The notes: generated from the sequence alone by a model not told the origin. Shown: positions 37,190 through 46,301, counted from the stretch's first letter. The stretch is DNA of 64,000 nt from Agrobacterium pusense (GCF_900102105.1 NZ_FNBB01000004.1:310001-374000); one strand, 5' to 3'. A program made the numbers and translations.

Positions 37190-38038
37190 ATGCTTGATCT
37201 CACACTTCTGAAGAACTTTGTTACCGTTGCGCGCGCAGGCTCCATCAGCACCGCAGCGACGCAGGTGGGGCGCACGCAATCGGCGCTCAGCACACAGATG
37301 CAGCGGCTGGAAGAACAGGTGGGGCAACCGTTGCTGCAACGAACCGGTGCGGGGGTACGGGTGACGGCAGCGGGCGAAAAACTGCTGGCCCATGCCAGCA
37401 CCCTGCTGGCCCGTCATGACGAAATCCTCGCCGACATGAACGGCGCCACGGTTCAGGGCACGGTTAGCCTCGGATGTCCCGAAGATTACTCCATCGCCTT
37501 TCTTCCCGAATTGCTCAGGGGCTTCTGCGCCACCTATCCGGAAGTGGATTTGCGTATGGTCTGCGCGCCGACGATAGAGCTGCGCCCTCTCCTTCACCGC
37601 CGTCAGATCGACATGGCGCTGGTTTCGCGCTCGGAACCGGATCACTCCGAGGTTCTTCGAAGGGAAAGCTTCGTCTGGGTGGCGGACAGGCCGGACACGG
37701 AACTTCTTGCCAAGGATGTGCTGCCGCTCGCTCTTTCGGCACCGGCGACCCTGGATCATCGCGCGGCGTGCAACGCCATGGAAACAGCCAATCGCCGCTA
37801 CAGGATCGCCTTTGCCAGCAACAGCCTAGCGGGCCTCATCGCAATTGCGCGATCCGGCCATGCCATCAGCGTGCTCACGAGAACCGCTGTTCCACCGGAT
37901 CTGCACGTCGTTAAAAGCTGGCTGCCTCCGCTGCCGACAATCGGCATAGCAATCGAATGCTCCGGCCCGCAGAGCTCCCCGGCGGCCAGGGCCTTGGGTG
38001 ATCACATCCGTGCCGTTCTTCCAGGGTTGACCCCTTGA
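37190..38038 (+). CDS. dgdR: LysR-family regulator of dialkylglycine decarboxylase
   Basis: A 282-residue LysR-type protein: helix-turn-helix in LLKNFVTVARAGSISTAATQVGRTQSALSTQMQRLE, then a periplasmic-binding-protein-like effector domain. It is divergent from the DgdA gene, as dgdR is in B. cepacia, where it represses dgdA until dialkylglycines are present. The chosen ATG begins MLDLTLL. Confidence 0.85.
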   Translation: MLDLTLLKNFVTVARAGSISTAATQVGRTQSALSTQMQRLEEQVGQPLLQRTGAGVRVTAAGEKLLAHASTLLARHDEILADMNGATVQGTVSLGCPEDYSIAFLPELLRGFCATYPEVDLRMVCAPTIELRPLLHRRQIDMALVSRSEPDHSEVLRRESFVWVADRPDTELLAKDVLPLALSAPATLDHRAACNAMETANRRYRIAFASNSLAGLIAIARSGHAISVLTRTAVPPDLHVVKSWLPPLPTIGIAIECSGPQSSPAARALGDHIRAVLPGLTP

Positions 38039-38491
38039 AACATTCCACCCAAGGCCACCGCATTCGCGCGGCTTTTGGATGAACGCAATGCAGTTTTGCC
38101 CCAGAACCAAAAGAGGCCCGTTGTTCTTTTCAAACAACGAGCCTCTATCGTGCCGCTTGGCGGAGCGACCGGAGACAAATTCGCCTCCTGCACATGAACC
38201 TCAGATGAACAACGACCCTTAACAAAGCCCGAGAAACCACCCGTAAGAATCCGGCGTAACGGCAGGCCGGATCGTTGAGATAATTCCGACAGAGCTTGGA
38301 ATTGCGTCGAGGGATCAGTTCGGATCAAGACCCGCTCAACGAAAACGTGTATGCAGCGATCAGGGCAGCCATTTGGTCAAACCTTCGGACGCCCCTTCCG
38401 GGTGCACATCGGCAGGCGACCATCTGCGGCAGGAATATCTCATGGGGTTGATGGCTATGGGGCCAGCATTGCACATGCCGAGGGACCGGTG
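38039..38491. other. Long intergenic region with structured minus-strand sequence
   Basis: No protein gene fits these 453 bp. They contain three hairpins that read well as a minus-strand RNA (see the ncRNA entry) and, beyond 38304, the presumed promoter of the EAL gene, in which no standard box is clear. Confidence 0.4.
38108..38303 (-). ncRNA. Candidate small RNA ending in an intrinsic terminator
   Basis: On the minus strand, in order: hairpin AATTCC-N10-GGAATT (38303-38282), hairpin TCCGGC-N10-GCCGGA (38271-38250, as complement), and a 14-bp stem with one mismatch (38146-38112) that ends CCTCTTTTGG, an intrinsic-terminator layout. No minus-strand gene lies upstream for this terminator to serve. 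No promoter is recognised, so the 5' end is approximate. Confidence 0.35.
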
Positions 38492-40087
38492 ATGGAAACA
38501 AGACGAAACCGCGTCATCACGACTGGAATAATTCTGGGGCTTCTCGGCGCGATGATACCGATCGCCACCATGGCCTACGCATCATGGATCATCGCGGTCA
38601 GGAAGGATCAGGACATTTTGAAGACGCTTGCCGATCAGGCTATTCAACGGGCGTCGGACACGTTCAGGGACGCAGAGAATGCGCTCGATGAGGTGGAAGC
38701 TGCCCGCTTGCCTTCCTGTTCCAACGACCACATAGAACTGATGCGCAGACTGACGATAAATGCACCCTCAGTGGAAGAAATCGGATATTTCGAAAACGGC
38801 GTCCTGAAATGCACCTCCTGGGGAGCCACCCAGGAAACGATACGCCAATCGCCGATCGATTTTACGACCGGGCAGGGATTAGAGGTGGCTATTCGCGTGG
38901 AGCCAAGCGCCAGTCGCGGCACACGGATGATCGCCCTTCACCACGGCGCGCACGGCGCACTTGTCAAACCCTCGCGTTTTGTCGACATCCTCATGGATGA
39001 CAGCATGTCCCTGGCTCTTACGAACGACCGGGGCATTTTGATAAATGAACTGAATGCACCTGACCGCGCCCTGGTGCCGGCACCGCTCGGCAAGCCCCAA
39101 AAGGGCATGACGGAAGACACCATCTATGCTGTCAGCCGCCGTGACGATCTGGTGGCGATTGCGATGGAGCCACGTTCCAACGTCGCAGAGCAGGTGCGGC
39201 GTGAACGGATCTTGTTTCTTCCCGCCGGGGCAATTGTCGCGACCTTTGTGGTCGGCATCGTGGCATGGTTGTCGAAGAGGCGCCTGTCGCCACTCGCGGA
39301 GCTCGAGATCGCCGTTCGCAAACGGGAATTCATCGTTCATTACCAGCCCATCGTGGAATTGAAGACGGGCATCTGCGTTGGGGCGGAAGCGCTGGTGCGA
39401 TGGAGGCGGCCGGACGGTACGCTTGTCCGCCCCGACCTGTTTATCCCCCTGGCGGAAGAAAGCGGCCTGATCATGCCGATCACCGATCAGGTCATCGACG
39501 CCGTCATCGCCGATCTTCGCAAGGTGCTTGTCGAGGACCGAACCCTGCACATCGCCATTAATCTCTGCGCGGACGACATCAAGTCTGGGCGTGTTCTCGC
39601 GGTCATCGCCAGCAAGCTTCAGCATACAGACATCCGGCCCGAGCAGATCTGGCTTGAGGCCACCGAGCGTGGCTTCATCGACATCAACGCGGCAAAGGTC
39701 ACCCTTGCCGAGGCGCGCCAGCGCGGCCATTCGGTGGCGATCGACGATTTCGGAACCGGCTACTCCAGCCTTCAATATTTGCAGGGCCTTCCCCTGGACG
39801 CGTTGAAGATAGACAAATCCTTTGTCGACACGGTGGGCAAAGATACCGCAACGAGTTCGGTCACATCACACATCATCGGCATGGCGAAAGCGCTTGGCCT
39901 GTTCACCGTGGCAGAAGGTATCGAGGCGGAAGACCAGCGGGACTATCTGGAAGGTCAGGGTGTGGATTTCGGTCAAGGATGGCTGTTTGCGAAAGCGCTT
40001 CCCGCCAGCGAATTCCTTGCCTACCACCGTCACACGAAGCAGAAATACGGCGTCTCTCCCGAAATCATCAAGGCGGCGGGCAAATAG
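38492..40087 (+). CDS. Membrane c-di-GMP phosphodiesterase (CSS-motif sensor plus EAL)
   Basis: A 531-residue inner-membrane protein. Hydrophobic segments at 9-34 and 241-260 flank a periplasmic CSS-type domain with Cys76 (PSCSND) and Cys107 (LKCTSW), the pair known to form a redox-controlled disulphide in related enzymes. The cytoplasmic EAL domain has EAL at 299-301, EATERG, IDDFGTGYSSL and LKIDKSFVD, so it looks active against c-di-GMP. The start follows GAGGG; an upstream frame adds 47 unlikely residues. Confidence 0.9.
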   Translation: METRRNRVITTGIILGLLGAMIPIATMAYASWIIAVRKDQDILKTLADQAIQRASDTFRDAENALDEVEAARLPSCSNDHIELMRRLTINAPSVEEIGYFENGVLKCTSWGATQETIRQSPIDFTTGQGLEVAIRVEPSASRGTRMIALHHGAHGALVKPSRFVDILMDDSMSLALTNDRGILINELNAPDRALVPAPLGKPQKGMTEDTIYAVSRRDDLVAIAMEPRSNVAEQVRRERILFLPAGAIVATFVVGIVAWLSKRRLSPLAELEIAVRKREFIVHYQPIVELKTGICVGAEALVRWRRPDGTLVRPDLFIPLAEESGLIMPITDQVIDAVIADLRKVLVEDRTLHIAINLCADDIKSGRVLAVIASKLQHTDIRPEQIWLEATERGFIDINAAKVTLAEARQRGHSVAIDDFGTGYSSLQYLQGLPLDALKIDKSFVDTVGKDTATSSVTSHIIGMAKALGLFTVAEGIEAEDQRDYLEGQGVDFGQGWLFAKALPASEFLAYHRHTKQKYGVSPEIIKAAGK

Positions 40088-40160
40088 GACATGGTCGTGT
40101 GCGAGGTCGAATCCCGGGCTGGCAGGCAACACAGGTTGAAACTGCGATATCTCAAAAAGA

Positions 40161-40330
40161 GACCTCCCCAAAAGCATCTTGGAGGAGGCCAGTTGGGGAG
40201 GTCGTCCACGGTGACCAAGCCAGGGGCAGTTTCGGAGCGCTTGGCCACACAGCCCATCGGACGGGCCGCCCTCGAACCGGGCACTGCGGCAATTGTTCCC
40301 TGAAAGGCGTTTTTTGACTTCATGCGCATC
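40161..40330 (-). ncRNA. Candidate anti-Shine-Dalgarno small RNA
   Basis: GACCTCCCCAA and TTGGGGAGGTC (40161-40171, 40193-40203) form a perfect 11-bp stem. On the minus strand it is followed by TCTTTTTGA, i.e. an intrinsic terminator, and its 21-base loop contains CCTCCTCC, complementary to ribosome-binding sites. Rhizobial small RNAs of the alpha-r14/NfeR type expose this motif in loops. No minus-strand gene upstream needs the terminator. The 5' limit is a guess. Confidence 0.35.
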
Positions 40331-40382
40331 CCAGGGGCAGCAATTGATACCCCTGAGAGAAAAGCGCGAACCTCAGCCGGCG

Positions 40383-40407
40383 GGAACATCATCTGGCGAG
40401 GCGAGTT
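40383..40407 (+). promoter_or_regulatory. Candidate EcfG promoter of the basic stress protein gene
   Basis: GGAAC (40383-40387), 16-bp spacer, AGTT (40404-40407); start codon 29 bp downstream. Confidence 0.6.
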
Positions 40408-40436
40408 AGGGGCGGTTCAACAACAGGAGAAACGCG

Positions 40437-40751
40437 ATGCCCCGCGGCGACAAATCGTCCTATACGGACAAGCAGAAGCGCAAGGCCGAACATATCGAAG
40501 AAGGATATGAGGATCGTGGCGTACCCGAAAAAGAGGCCGAACGCAGGGCCTGGGCCACGGTGAACAAGGAGAGCGGCGGTGGCAAGAAATCCGGCGCCGG
40601 CCGCGGACACGCGGAAAACCACGCGCCATCGAAAAAGGGTGGCCGCAAGGGCGGCGAGGCCGCGGCTGCGAGACCCAAGACCGAACGGTCCGCCTCCGCC
40701 AAGAAAGCTGCGGCCACCCGCAAGCGCAATGAACAGCATGCACAGCATTGA
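40437..40751 (+). CDS. Small basic Lys/Ala-rich stress protein (plasmid-stabilisation-protein family name)
   Basis: A 104-residue, highly hydrophilic protein. The N-terminal half (SYTDKQKRKAEHIEEGYEDRGVPEKEAERRAWATVNKESGGG) is a conserved short domain in proteobacteria, often annotated as plasmid stabilisation protein without functional proof. The C-terminal half is Lys/Ala/Gly-rich and probably disordered, possibly binding nucleic acid. AGGAGA precedes the ATG and an EcfG-type promoter lies upstream, suggesting a role in general stress. Confidence 0.8.
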   Translation: MPRGDKSSYTDKQKRKAEHIEEGYEDRGVPEKEAERRAWATVNKESGGGKKSGAGRGHAENHAPSKKGGRKGGEAAAARPKTERSASAKKAAATRKRNEQHAQH

Positions 40752-40913
40752 ACCGTAAACCGATCGTGTGTTCGCCAACCAGAGGCGCTGATGACGTCCA
40801 TGACGTCATGACATCCGATGCGTGCAACATGAATGCCGGGGAAACCGTTCAGGAGGCCTGCGTGGCTGAACAATCAGCCACGGGCGGTCACCTCCCTTCC
40901 CAACCGGCACCGA

Positions 40914-42695
40914 TCAGTCCCCCTCGGTTTCAGCGTTCTCTCCGCCCCGCATCATCGTCAGCAGCGGTTCGCGCGCGATGTTTTCTTCGATCCGCTGATG
41001 GCCAGAGGTTTCCGGTAGAGCCTTCTTGAAGTTTGCTGCGTAATCCTTCGGCATTTTCGGTGGCATCATCGGTTCGTATCTATCGACATCGGCCTGGATA
41101 ATGACCGGTCCCTCCACTGCGAACGCCTCGTCAAGAACCCGCTCGATCTCATCAAATGTGGAGATCGTGAAACCTCTTCCCCCCATTGCATCTGCCGCCG
41201 CGGCAAAGTCGATCGGCGCGAGTTCGCAGGCGAATTGCGGGTGGCCGAGGAACATCATCTGCTCCCAAGCGATCTGGTTCAACATTCCATTGCATATGAC
41301 CAGGATCCTGAGCGGCAGGCGATGCCGCACGGCGGTGGAAAATTCGCCCAGTTGCATTGCAAGGCCGCCATCGCCCACAACCGCATGCACATGCCGGCCG
41401 GGACACGCCAGTCCTGCGGCAATTGCATAGGGCAAACCGGAGGCCATCGAGGCGAGTGCACCCGAAACGGAAAAGGCATTTGTGGTCCTAAGATCGATGT
41501 GGCGCGCCGCCAACTCGGTATTCTGGCCTGAGTCGGTCACGAGCATTGCGTCCGAACCCATGCGTCGCCCGAAGGCATGAGCCACCGGCTGCGGCTTCAA
41601 TGGGTGCGAGCGGTCCGAGGTGAGAAGCGCCATCTGCTCACGCCACCCGCGCATCTGGTCCTGTGCGGCTTCAAGAAAAGACCGGTCGCCCTTTTTGTCC
41701 AGCATGGCGTTCAGGCGGCGCAATATGTCGCCCGCATCGCCCACAAGGCCACACTGCACCGGATGACGAAGCCCAATGCGTTGCGGGTCGAGATCGATCT
41801 GGACTGCCTTGACTGCCCGGGGATCAGGGTAAAATTCGATATAGGGAAAAGTCGATCCGACAATCAGCAACGTGTCGCAGTTTTTCATGATTTCCTGGGA
41901 TGGTGCAGTGCCCAGGATACCGATACCGCCGGTGGTGTATGGGTCGTCATCATCCAAGGCCGCCTTGCCGAGAAGCGCCTTCGCCACCGGTGCGCCCAGC
42001 AGTTCCGCGCTTTGCTTCAGCTGGTCGCGCGCTTCGATAGCACCGCGCCCGGCCAGGATAGCCACCCTTTTTCCGTCGTTGAGCAAGCCGGCGGCCTCTC
42101 GGACAAGATTGTCAGCGGGTTCGTGGCGGTAAGAGAACCATTCATTCGGAACGTGCCTCGGCAGGTTTCGCCGGGATCGGCCTTCCTCTTCTGCCGGCTT
42201 TTCCTGCGTGTCGTTGGCGACCGAAAGATGCGCCACACCGCGGCGGGCGAGAGCGGTCCGGCAGGCAAGGCTGGCGACATTTTCCATATGTGCCGCGTCG
42301 CTGACAACAGTATTGTAGACGCTGACATCTTCAAAGACCCGTGTCAGGTCAACATCCTGCTGCGTGAAGGTTTCGACTAGGTCATGATATTGCATCCCGG
42401 TGATCGCAAGGACAGGAACCTGATCGAGTTTGGCATCATAGAGGCCTGTCAGCAGATTGGTGCCGCCGGGTCCCGAGGTCGCGAGACAGACCCCCAGCTT
42501 TCCCGTCCATTTGGCGTAGGCCGTCGCTATGAAGGCCGCAGACTGCTCATGCCGGGTCTGGATAAACCTTACGGCGTCCTGACGCTTGCGCAGCGCTTCC
42601 ATCACGCCGTTGATACCATCGCCCGGAAGACCGAAGACGGTATCGACGTTCCATTCGATCAATGTCTCCACCAGAATATCGGCTGCTGTGGTCAT
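40914..42695 (-). CDS. Thiamine-pyrophosphate enzyme, pyruvate oxidase/dehydrogenase (PoxB) type
   Basis: A 593-residue three-domain ThDP enzyme. The catalytic Glu is in TRHEQSAAF (about residue 50), the FAD/central domain has LAGRGAIEARDQL, and the ThDP motif is VVGDGGLAMQLGEFSTAVRHRLPLRILVICNGML. It resembles PoxB-like pyruvate oxidases more than biosynthetic acetolactate synthase, lacking any small-subunit gene nearby. It would convert pyruvate to acetate with electrons passed to quinone. It clusters with stress genes, in keeping with stationary-phase PoxB. Confidence 0.82.
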   Translation of the reverse strand: MTTAADILVETLIEWNVDTVFGLPGDGINGVMEALRKRQDAVRFIQTRHEQSAAFIATAYAKWTGKLGVCLATSGPGGTNLLTGLYDAKLDQVPVLAITGMQYHDLVETFTQQDVDLTRVFEDVSVYNTVVSDAAHMENVASLACRTALARRGVAHLSVANDTQEKPAEEEGRSRRNLPRHVPNEWFSYRHEPADNLVREAAGLLNDGKRVAILAGRGAIEARDQLKQSAELLGAPVAKALLGKAALDDDDPYTTGGIGILGTAPSQEIMKNCDTLLIVGSTFPYIEFYPDPRAVKAVQIDLDPQRIGLRHPVQCGLVGDAGDILRRLNAMLDKKGDRSFLEAAQDQMRGWREQMALLTSDRSHPLKPQPVAHAFGRRMGSDAMLVTDSGQNTELAARHIDLRTTNAFSVSGALASMASGLPYAIAAGLACPGRHVHAVVGDGGLAMQLGEFSTAVRHRLPLRILVICNGMLNQIAWEQMMFLGHPQFACELAPIDFAAAADAMGGRGFTISTFDEIERVLDEAFAVEGPVIIQADVDRYEPMMPPKMPKDYAANFKKALPETSGHQRIEENIAREPLLTMMRGGENAETEGD

Positions 42696-42876
42696 TGTCC
42701 GTTCCTCGCTCCTGTCGCACCCCGCCGATTGCCGTCGGGATGCTCATTTTCCAAGAGAGTCGTATTCGGCTCCACGATACGACGCTGTCGGGGTCATCGC
42801 CGCGGCCGAAGCGAGCCCCAAGGCAGCAGACCCGTCACCCAGGCACGCGCCCCTCCACACGGCTTGCCCACCGGGT

Positions 42877-43734
42877 TCAGATGATCGGCTTGCCGCCGGT
42901 CACGGCTATGGTTGCGCCGGACACATAGCTCGACAGAGGCTCAGCCAGCATGACATAGGTTGTCGCCAACTCGGCCGGCTGGCCCGGGCGCTTCATCGGC
43001 ACCTGCTTGCCAAACTCGGCTACTTTTTCCGCGGGCATGGTGGACGGTATGAGGGGTGTCCAGATCGGACCGGGCGCGACCGCATTCGCCCGGATGCCTT
43101 TTTCCGCCAGCAGCTGCGCCAGGCCAGCCGTAAAATTCTGGATCGCGCCCTTCGTGGTCGCATAAGCAAGGAGAGTCGGATTGGGACTGTCGGAATTGAC
43201 GGAGGCGGTGTTGATGATTGCCGCCCCGGCCTTCATGTGTGGAACGGCTGCCTTCGTCAGATAGAACATTGCGTGGATATTGACGGCAAAAGTCATCTCC
43301 CACTCGTCGTCACTGATGTCTTCTATTTCGGTGAAGGTGTTCTGATGGGCCGCGTTGTTGACGAGGATGTCGATGCCGCCCAGTTCCGTACGGGCCTTTT
43401 CGACAATCTGGCGGCAATGGGAGGATGACTGGATGTCGCCCGCCACCAGAACCGCCCTGCGTCCGGCTTCCTCTACCAGACGCCTCGTTTCTTCAGCGTC
43501 ATCGTGTTCGTCGAGATACGCTATCAATATATCGGCGCCCTCGCGCGCATAAGCGATGGCGACTGCCCGCCCGATACCGCTATCGCCACCGGTAATGATC
43601 GCCTTTTTTCCCTCCAGTCGGCCAGACCCTACATAGGTCTTTTCACCGTGATCAGGAACAGGTGACATGTCATTGGTACGGCCTGGGATTTTCTGTTGCT
43701 GTTCTGGAAAAGGGGGCTGCGGGTAACCGGTCAT
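42877..43734 (-). CDS. Stress-type SDR oxidoreductase (YghA/YdaD-like)
   Basis: A 285-residue SDR with an N-terminal extension (PFPEQQQKIPG) typical of this general-stress subgroup. TGGDSGIGRAV binds the nucleotide; NNAA, SVNSDSPNPTLLAYATTK supply Ser, Tyr and Lys; the C-terminus has YVSGATIAVTGGKP. Substrate unknown; homologues are induced by salt or ethanol in Bacillus and enterics. It is 78 bp behind the KGG gene, with that gene's terminator between. Confidence 0.88.
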   Translation of the reverse strand: MTGYPQPPFPEQQQKIPGRTNDMSPVPDHGEKTYVGSGRLEGKKAIITGGDSGIGRAVAIAYAREGADILIAYLDEHDDAEETRRLVEEAGRRAVLVAGDIQSSSHCRQIVEKARTELGGIDILVNNAAHQNTFTEIEDISDDEWEMTFAVNIHAMFYLTKAAVPHMKAGAAIINTASVNSDSPNPTLLAYATTKGAIQNFTAGLAQLLAEKGIRANAVAPGPIWTPLIPSTMPAEKVAEFGKQVPMKRPGQPAELATTYVMLAEPLSSYVSGATIAVTGGKPII

Positions 43735-43769
43735 GGAGCTTTCCTGTCTTTCACAAAATAAACAAAGAA

Positions 43770-43792
43770 ATCCCCGCGGCGCGCGCGGGGAT
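43770..43792 (-). terminator. Terminator of the KGG-repeat gene
   Basis: ATCCCCGCG/CGCGGGGAT, a perfect 9-bp stem with a five-base loop, followed on the minus strand by TTTCTTTGTTTATTTT. Confidence 0.8.
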
Positions 43793-43812
43793 CTTTCGGC
43801 TATCGGTAGTCA

Positions 43813-43992
43813 CTAGGAGTTTTTATGGCTCTGCTGGCCGGCCTTTACATGCTGCTCATGCGTGCCGCCGCGGGTTTTGCCGTTGTCACCGCCGCCGGAG
43901 GCCGATGCAGACTGCGAACGCTTATCGCTGCCTTTATGGCTCTGCTGGCCTGCTTTCACGTGCTGTTCGTGCGTACCACCCTGATTTGCCAT
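43813..43992 (-). CDS. KGG-repeat hydrophilin-like stress protein
   Basis: A 59-residue, very hydrophilic protein made of two copies of GGTHEQHVKAGQQSHK (about residues 4-19 and 42-57) joined by a Ser/Gly/Lys linker. The pattern recalls GsiB, Con-10 and LEA group 1 proteins that protect against desiccation. GAGGAG precedes the start; the longer frame adds five residues. An EcfG-type promoter lies upstream. The repeat copies are also near-identical in DNA, so recent internal duplication is likely. Confidence 0.85.
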   Translation of the reverse strand: MANQGGTHEQHVKAGQQSHKGSDKRSQSASASGGGDNGKTRGGTHEQHVKAGQQSHKNS

Positions 43993-44051
43993 GGTATGTC
44001 TCCTCATGTTGGTGATTTATCACTCGCGCGCCTCATGGCCCTCACCAGTCG

Positions 44052-44076
44052 AACTGCGCGGCCCGAAAGGAGTTCC
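44052..44076 (-). promoter_or_regulatory. Candidate EcfG promoter of the KGG-repeat gene
   Basis: On the minus strand GGAAC (44076-44072), 16-bp spacer, AGTT (44055-44052); start codon about 60 bp downstream. Confidence 0.55.
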
Positions 44077-44104
44077 GAGATTTAACATTTCGTGAGGACG
44101 TATT

Positions 44105-45724
44105 TCACGGACCGGCGTGGAACGCTGGCTCGTGGCCCTTGAGCTTTTGGCCCAGATGGTCGGCAAGCCGCATGGCAAGCGCCACGGCCGGCAAGGTGGG
44201 ATTGGCGTGCCCGCCCGTCGGGAACACGCAGCTCCCGGCGACATAGAGATTGGTGACACCGTGGACCTTGCAATCACTGTCGACCACGCCCGCATCGGCT
44301 GTTGCGGCCATCCGGGTCAAGCCGATCTGATGGAACCCGTCATAGGCCTGAACACGAAGAGCCTGCCTCCGCTCTGAAGAGGGGTGTAGAAAGTCGAGCT
44401 TCCCAACCCCATTTTCCCGCAGCCACTGATCCAGAAAAGCATGGGATTTTTCGATCGACTCAAGATCTTCCTCGCTGACCCGATAGTCTATCGCAACAGC
44501 GGCGGGCCGATCCTCCACGCCGGCGGGAGCCGGCAGAACCGTGCTGGCGTGATCAGGTATCTGCTCTGCGTGATAACGCAGGAGATAGCGCCGTGCCGGA
44601 TTCACGAGCGGTTTATTGCGATCGCGGCGGCGGAGGAGCTGGCCGACTGTGGCCTGCAGATCGCGAAAAGCCAACAATGTAGGGACCAGATTCCGGAAAT
44701 GCTCGCGATAACGAACGCCTGTGCTCAGGCGGGACCCTGCGGCCTTGCCCTTGGCCAGCAGACCATAAAGTCCGGTTAATTGCAGCGCTAGAAACAGGGC
44801 GGAAAGACCGGCAGAATGGTGAAGCGCGTTCGATATGGAGATGGTATCGAGCCAGAAGACGGAATTGAGCAGACCCAGACGCTGCTGGACATCGCCTGAA
44901 AGCTGGAACCTTCGACGGAAAATTCCACCGGAAGGCGCTCTTTGAAAAGACAGCTGTTCCACCGTGGCGTCATTCTCAAGCTCGATCACGGCAATATAAC
45001 CGGTAAGATGGCCTTGATAATAATGCCCGAGCGTCGGAGAAATACGCTCGGGCTGTTTCGTGCGTAGTTCGTGAAGCAAGCGGACATTGCCCACGCCGCC
45101 GCAGGCCAGCACAAGCGTCGTTACCGGAACACGCATGTCGCCATGCCCGTTGCTGAGCCGGACATCCGTAACCGCCCCCGTGGCGTCGACATCGATTGTC
45201 GTTGCGGATGTATCCGAAAGAAAATGTATCAAACGGGATTTTTCAATTCGCTCCCGGCATGTCACGCCAAGGTCCGGCTGGCTGCTCCACCACTCGATAG
45301 AGTCAAGATGGACATCTCCTGCCGGTGAAGCACCGACGCCCGGCGACAGAGCCGAAGCCCTGACATTCAGAAAGTGCAGGGCATCGGCATAATAGCGGCT
45401 TATACTCCCATGACCGATCGGCCACCCGGAATTGGGAACATGCGCACGCTCGAGAAAATCAATGTCATCGAACGGCACACAACGCCCGCCCCACAGTGAC
45501 GTGGTTCCTCCGAGCCCTCCTGCTGTCGAAGAAGCCAGAGGCGCATGGTGGTGATTTGTAATGCTGGCAAGCCGTCCATCATGACCACTTCGGCCTGCCT
45601 CCACCAGCAGAACACTTACGCCCTGTCTTTCGAGTGCAAAGGCAAGCGCGAGCCCGACCGGCCCCGCCCCAATAACGCAAACCTGAAACGATATCGAAGA
45701 CGCGCCCGGATTGTATTCGACCAT
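44105..45724 (-). CDS. GMC-family FAD-dependent oxidoreductase
   Basis: A 539-residue flavoprotein: dinucleotide motif VIGAGPVGLALA at the N-terminus, GGTTSLWGGRC FAD-contacting loop, and C-terminal GVTNLYVAGSCVFPTGGHANPTLPAVALAMRLADHL with the GMC active-site histidine and asparagine. It oxidises an alcohol or sugar; the acceptor and substrate are unknown. No cytochrome or small subunit gene is adjacent. I prefer the ATG at 45724 over a GTG one codon earlier. It closes the stress cluster, upstream of the KGG gene on the same strand. Confidence 0.88.
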   Translation of the reverse strand: MVEYNPGASSISFQVCVIGAGPVGLALAFALERQGVSVLLVEAGRSGHDGRLASITNHHHAPLASSTAGGLGGTTSLWGGRCVPFDDIDFLERAHVPNSGWPIGHGSISRYYADALHFLNVRASALSPGVGASPAGDVHLDSIEWWSSQPDLGVTCRERIEKSRLIHFLSDTSATTIDVDATGAVTDVRLSNGHGDMRVPVTTLVLACGGVGNVRLLHELRTKQPERISPTLGHYYQGHLTGYIAVIELENDATVEQLSFQRAPSGGIFRRRFQLSGDVQQRLGLLNSVFWLDTISISNALHHSAGLSALFLALQLTGLYGLLAKGKAAGSRLSTGVRYREHFRNLVPTLLAFRDLQATVGQLLRRRDRNKPLVNPARRYLLRYHAEQIPDHASTVLPAPAGVEDRPAAVAIDYRVSEEDLESIEKSHAFLDQWLRENGVGKLDFLHPSSERRQALRVQAYDGFHQIGLTRMAATADAGVVDSDCKVHGVTNLYVAGSCVFPTGGHANPTLPAVALAMRLADHLGQKLKGHEPAFHAGP

Positions 45725-45889
45725 CACCCCTCGCTTCCACGGATCATTTCCACACTAACGGATGGTGGGGGGTGTCTTGCAACGCCAAGTTTTCACCGTT
45801 CACTTCGCGCCACTCGCCCCCCGGGCGGGAGCGCCGTACAGGCTAGCCAGAGAGTTCGCCGGACGCAAACCCGAGTGCGAGAGAAGAGC

Positions 45890-46024
45890 TTATGCGGCAG
45901 CGGCTTCGGAACCATGCAGATGAAGAGCAATTTCAAAGCCGCGCCGTTCCAGCCAACGGGCCACGACCCGGGCGCGAGCTTCCAGCGGCTTATCTACGGG
46001 AACGGTGCGAGCGGCATCTTTCAT
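45890..46024 (-). CDS. Possible small protein (44 aa)
   Basis: An ATG-initiated frame of 44 residues with protein-like composition: MKDAARTVPVDKPLEARARV at the start, then an amphipathic segment ending GFEIALHLHGSEAAAA. Codon choice is GC3-rich as in neighbouring genes, and an in-frame stop sits just upstream, so it is not the tail of a longer frame. Against it: no good ribosome-binding site. No family recognised; it may also be a remnant. Confidence 0.35.
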   Translation of the reverse strand: MKDAARTVPVDKPLEARARVVARWLERRGFEIALHLHGSEAAAA

Positions 46025-46301
46025 AGGCTACACACATGTCTGCCGCGGAGTTTCCGAAACGAAGCCAGCGTAACCGTCGCCCCGCGCTCAGCCCGCGCAG
46101 AATTTTTTCTCGACATCGTGATTGCTAACTGGGGCAGCCCCCTTTCCACCGACTTGGGCGAAAGACAGCGCGGGGCGATTTCTCTTTCAATTTCAAACGG
46201 TCACGTTCCCCACACCCCACGCAAATCGCCCAAAGAATTATCAAAATCGCGACACGCGAAATCTTTAGGCACACCCGCTTGCGAAATCGAAAACTTCGTG
46301 A

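Larger units (their letters stand above)
40088..40436. other. Intergenic region with a minus-strand terminator and a stress promoter
   Basis: These 349 bp have no convincing gene. They contain the inverted repeat at 40161-40203, a CAGGGG/CCCCTG hairpin (40332-40355), and the EcfG-type promoter at 40383. Confidence 0.4.

Noticed and set aside
40100-40125. tRNA T-arm-like sequence (GGTCGAATCCC) and thus a possible integration site
   Set aside because: No anticodon, D arm or acceptor stem can be placed around it, and no direct repeat or integrase is seen.
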